Below, in pieces: positions 61,924 through 64,000 of a stretch of 64,000 nt of DNA. The stretch's first letter is position 1. Every line of letters starts with the position of its first letter. Under the pieces are notes generated by a model. That model did no database searches. It saw nothing but the letters and a program-made list of their open reading frames with translations, and had not been told where the DNA came from. The DNA is taken from contig NZ_FXUL01000009.1 in the NCBI RefSeq assembly GCF_900182955.1, positions 124,001-188,000 of the forward strand, read 5' to 3'. The stretch comes from Noviherbaspirillum suwonense (GTDB lineage: Bacteria; Pseudomonadota; Gammaproteobacteria; Burkholderiales; Burkholderiaceae_D). A program made the translations under genes and the position numbers.

Positions 61924-61983
61924 GGTAATTAGTGTGTCATATTTATTGGCTACGATGTTTCAATCCAATAAAAGAGTATTCCA
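61924..61983 (+). promoter_or_regulatory. promoter/leader shared with the chemotaxis receptor gene (copy 1)
   Basis: Contains GGTAATTAGTGTGTCATATT (61924-61943) and TCCAATAAAAG (61964-61974) before ATGAAAAC at 61984. The -10-like CATATT ends 41 bases before the start codon, and TTTCCT lies 17 bases above it. The same elements with the same spacing precede the gene at 63093. There is no GGAG-type ribosome site. Confidence 0.65.
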
Positions 61984-62892
61984 ATGAAAACTGATCGCTT
62001 TTCCTGTTCGCGCGAGCAAGAGGATTACCAGAAAAATCCGCGCAAGCCGACGCAATTCAAGGCGATCTGGATTTCCGACGTTCATCTGGGCACGCCCGAA
62101 AGTCACGCTGAGCGCTTACTTGAACTGCTCCAGTTGACCGAGTCGGAAACGCTTTATCTGGTGGGCGATATTGTTGACCGACTGGAACTGAAGCGGCACC
62201 GGTACTGGGAACAATCCGACGCCAAAGTCGTGGAAGCCATTGTGGAAAAAGCCAGTCAGGGCACCAGGGTGGTATTCGTCCCATGCACGCGGGGCGCGCC
62301 TTTCCGAAAATTCGTTGGGCAGTATTTGAAAGGCATTCCAATCCAGGACGAACTCGTTCATGTCACGGCTCAAGGCAAACGCATGCTGGTGTTGCACGGC
62401 GACCGGTTCGATCGTGCAGCAAATAACGCATTGTGGCTACGTTACTGCGGCACTCATCTTGCCCCGACAGTGCAGAGGTTGCTGCAGGCTGTAGATAACT
62501 GGCGCGAACGCATCGGGTTGACGGACCGGTCATTGCCGGGGTGGCAGGACATCGAGCCTGTCGATGCGGTCTACTTACGGTCCTTTGCGCAAGCGCTAAC
62601 GAGCGAAGCCAAGCAAAAGGGGCTGGACGGTGTGATTTGCAGCCATGTCCATAAGCCGGAGATTCGCGAAATCAGCGGCATTTTGTATTGCAATGACGGT
62701 GACTGGGCCGCGCACCAGTCGGCCATGGTCGAAGACCTGTCCGGCGCATTGAGACTAGTCACCTGGCAAGACATCATCCTGCAATCCGACCGTGCCGCAC
62801 TCTGCGAGGATCTGGCAGCGTCAGAAAGCCAGGCGTTATTGATAGGCAATGCAAGGCGCATCCCGACAGGATTGTCCGCCCAGCCCGTTTAA
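61984..62892 (+). CDS. LpxH-like metallophosphoesterase lacking the GNHD motif
   Basis: A 302-residue calcineurin-like phosphoesterase similar to UDP-2,3-diacylglucosamine hydrolase relatives. Metal ligands D32 and H34 (ISDVHLG), D62 (VGDIVDRL), H138 (VLHGDRFD) and CSHVHKP are present. The block that should read PGNHD is P100-CTRGAP, so the bridging Asn and the catalytic His are gone. The rest of the fold is well conserved, so this looks like targeted loss rather than decay. The ATG has no good ribosome site. Its upstream region is almost the same as that of the chemotaxis gene downstream. Confidence 0.8.
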   Translation: MKTDRFSCSREQEDYQKNPRKPTQFKAIWISDVHLGTPESHAERLLELLQLTESETLYLVGDIVDRLELKRHRYWEQSDAKVVEAIVEKASQGTRVVFVPCTRGAPFRKFVGQYLKGIPIQDELVHVTAQGKRMLVLHGDRFDRAANNALWLRYCGTHLAPTVQRLLQAVDNWRERIGLTDRSLPGWQDIEPVDAVYLRSFAQALTSEAKQKGLDGVICSHVHKPEIREISGILYCNDGDWAAHQSAMVEDLSGALRLVTWQDIILQSDRAALCEDLAASESQALLIGNARRIPTGLSAQPV

Positions 62893-63032
62893 TCGGCGAT
62901 GGCTGACTCATGCAATGGCCAAATTCCATTGATTCAGGATGGCCTGTTCACCCAGGTCGGTATTGGTTATTTTTACCGCCCCGGAAGGCTTCCATCGTAT
63001 TCCGTGCGTTGACAGCGCTAAAGTTTCTTGTG

Positions 63033-63092
63033 GGTAATCATTGCGTCATATTCGACGTACAAAATGCTTGTTTCCAATAAAGCATAGTCATG
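63033..63092 (+). promoter_or_regulatory. promoter/leader shared with the phosphoesterase gene (copy 2)
   Basis: Contains GGTAATCATTGCGTCATATT (63033-63052) and TCCAATAAAG (63073-63082) before ATGAAAAC at 63093. CATATT ends 41 bases before the start, as in copy 1, and TTTCTT lies 17 bases above it. This favours 63093 over the ATG at 63090 as the start. Confidence 0.65.
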
Positions 63093-64000
63093 ATGAAAAC
63101 TTTCAGCCTGTCCGTAGGCGCCCGACTTCTCGCTGCATTTGCAATCATTCTGGCGATTATGATCGCGATGACGACGATCGCCGTCTCGCGCCTGCATTCC
63201 GCGCATCAAACGGCACGCGACCTGGTTGAAAACAAGCTGGCGAGGCAGCAGCTCGCTTCGGAGTGGTTAGGCGCGGCAGCCTTGAACGGCGCGCGAGCGG
63301 TGTCCATCGCCAAAAGCGACAGTCTTGAAGTTGCCGACTATTTTGAAGCCCAGCTGACCCAGGGCGACGCACGCGTCGTCGACATCGGCGGGCGCATGCG
63401 GGCGCTGAAGATGGACCGCGATGAACTAGATCTGGTGCAAGGCATCGACAAGCAGCGTGGGGCTTATCAGAAAGTTCGCGCCGAGGTCTTCAAGTTGAAG
63501 AACAGCGGCAGGATACCCGAAGCGGACCAGCTTTTTTCCACACAAATGGAGTTCCAGTTCGCGCAGTACCAATCAGCTATACAGAAGCTGCTGGATCATC
63601 AGACCCGCGCTGCGACGGCGATCTCGGTCGCATCGGTCGACGCGTACGCATCCAGCATCATTCTGCTGCTCAGCCTTGGCGCGCTATCGATCGTGCTCAG
63701 TCTGTTTCTTGTCTGGCGCCTCAGGCGCGGCATTGTGTTGCCGCTGCAGTTGGCAGTGGGCCAGGCAGCGCGTATCGCCCAGGGGAAGCTGAGCCGGGAG
63801 ATCCCGCCGGAAGGCGGGACAGACGAGATTGGCGGGCTGCTGCATGGGCTGCATGCGATGGAGGCCGGCCTGGCCCAGATCGTTGGCCAGGTGAGGGCAG
63901 GAACGCAGACCATTGCCGCCACTTCCACGGAGATCGCTGAAGGCAATCTCGCCGTGTCCGCACGTACGCAGGAGCAAGCCGCCTCGCTGGCGGAAACGGC
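63093..64000 (+). CDS. methyl-accepting chemotaxis protein (3' end outside window)
   Basis: The N-terminal 302 residues of a chemoreceptor. Helix 1 (LLAAFAIILAIMIAMTTIAV), a helical four-bundle ligand-binding domain of about 150 residues (like Tar/Tsr or the 4HB_MCP family; DLVENKLARQQLASEWL, AVSIAKSDSLEVADYF), helix 2 (SIILLLSLGALSIVLSLFLV), a HAMP domain and the first methylation helix (TEIAEGNLAVSARTQEQAAS) are visible. The signalling tip lies beyond the window. The start at 63093 is chosen because its leader matches that of the phosphoesterase gene. Ligand unknown. Confidence 0.9.
   Translation, partial: MKTFSLSVGARLLAAFAIILAIMIAMTTIAVSRLHSAHQTARDLVENKLARQQLASEWLGAAALNGARAVSIAKSDSLEVADYFEAQLTQGDARVVDIGGRMRALKMDRDELDLVQGIDKQRGAYQKVRAEVFKLKNSGRIPEADQLFSTQMEFQFAQYQSAIQKLLDHQTRAATAISVASVDAYASSIILLLSLGALSIVLSLFLVWRLRRGIVLPLQLAVGQAARIAQGKLSREIPPEGGTDEIGGLLHGLHAMEAGLAQIVGQVRAGTQTIAATSTEIAEGNLAVSARTQEQAASLAET

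Noticed and set aside
63019-63026. TAAAGTTT, a perfect match to the flagellar sigma-28 -35 element
   Set aside because: The matching -10 (GCCGATAA) is absent at the required spacing, and the element is not conserved in the otherwise similar region before the phosphoesterase gene.
1-64000. tRNA, rRNA, insertion sequences and phage integrases
   Set aside because: I looked for conserved tRNA arms, rRNA blocks and transposase motifs on both strands and found none that I can support.

Overview
The window is GC-rich with dense, largely operonic coding on both strands. The Bug-family binding protein, a tphA2A3BA1 block, AAHS transporter, YeeE/YedE pairs and TsdBA together point to a betaproteobacterium of the order Burkholderiales, possibly Oxalobacteraceae. 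That placement is inferred from gene content; no rRNA or tRNA gene is visible. Layout: (1) 2-3526, a 2-ketogluconate-type operon (kguE-kguK-kguD) behind the ATPase of an amino-acid-type ABC importer. (2) 3642-9913, a terephthalate catabolism locus: an AAHS-family MFS transporter, tphA2-tphA3-tphB-tphA1 and an IclR regulator. Two promoters carry matched GTTCG-N5-CGAAC palindromes at exactly the same distance from their -35 boxes. (3) 10433-15969, a divergent respiratory cluster with a fused cytochrome oxidase subunit I+III, a subunit II with a C-terminal cytochrome c domain, and three small cytochromes c. (4) 16952-21639, a 4'-phosphopantetheinyl transferase and a 1355-residue Pls/PosA-like NRPS, candidate maker of a homopoly(amino acid). 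(5) 21777-37127, mixed accessory genes: RidA, an esterase, a RES-Xre toxin-antitoxin pair, an MFS exporter with a LysR regulator, a second Rieske oxygenase operon with a LysR regulator, a DMT transporter, a formyltransferase fused to two ACT domains, and an extra FtsH. (6) 37347-42059, a two-ORF unit under a near-perfect LexA box, a MEDS-domain hybrid kinase, a livF remnant and an aldehyde dehydrogenase. (7) 42437-57928, a sulfur island: two YeeE/YedE half-transporters, TauE/SafE, a methyltransferase, an ETHE1-type persulfide dioxygenase, DsbD, DsbG, two membrane TlpA-like proteins, a ferric-reductase-like flavoprotein with a cytochrome b5, TsdB-TsdA (thiosulfate dehydrogenase), a two-component system and a BigR/SqrR-type ArsR sensor with two cysteines 66 residues apart. 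(8) 58694-64000, a 5'-nucleotidase lipoprotein, a protease-like protein without its serine, an LpxH-like phosphoesterase without its GNHD motif, and the start of a chemotaxis receptor. How the genes appear to work together: regions 1 and 2 import and break down a sugar acid and an aromatic diacid. In region 7, TsdBA would oxidise thiosulfate and ETHE1 would clear persulfide. YeeE/YedE and TauE would move sulfur compounds, the Dsb/TlpA proteins would keep periplasmic thiols in order, and the ArsR sensor would switch the set on. That regulatory link rests on a decamer, ATTACATAAT, found exactly in the ETHE1 and tsdBA promoters and as variants in front of yeeE and bigR. The points most worth a second look are the Pls-like NRPS, the LexA-controlled ORF pair, the persulfide-regulon decamer, the paired IclR operators, and the nearly identical upstream regions of the phosphoesterase and the chemotaxis receptor.
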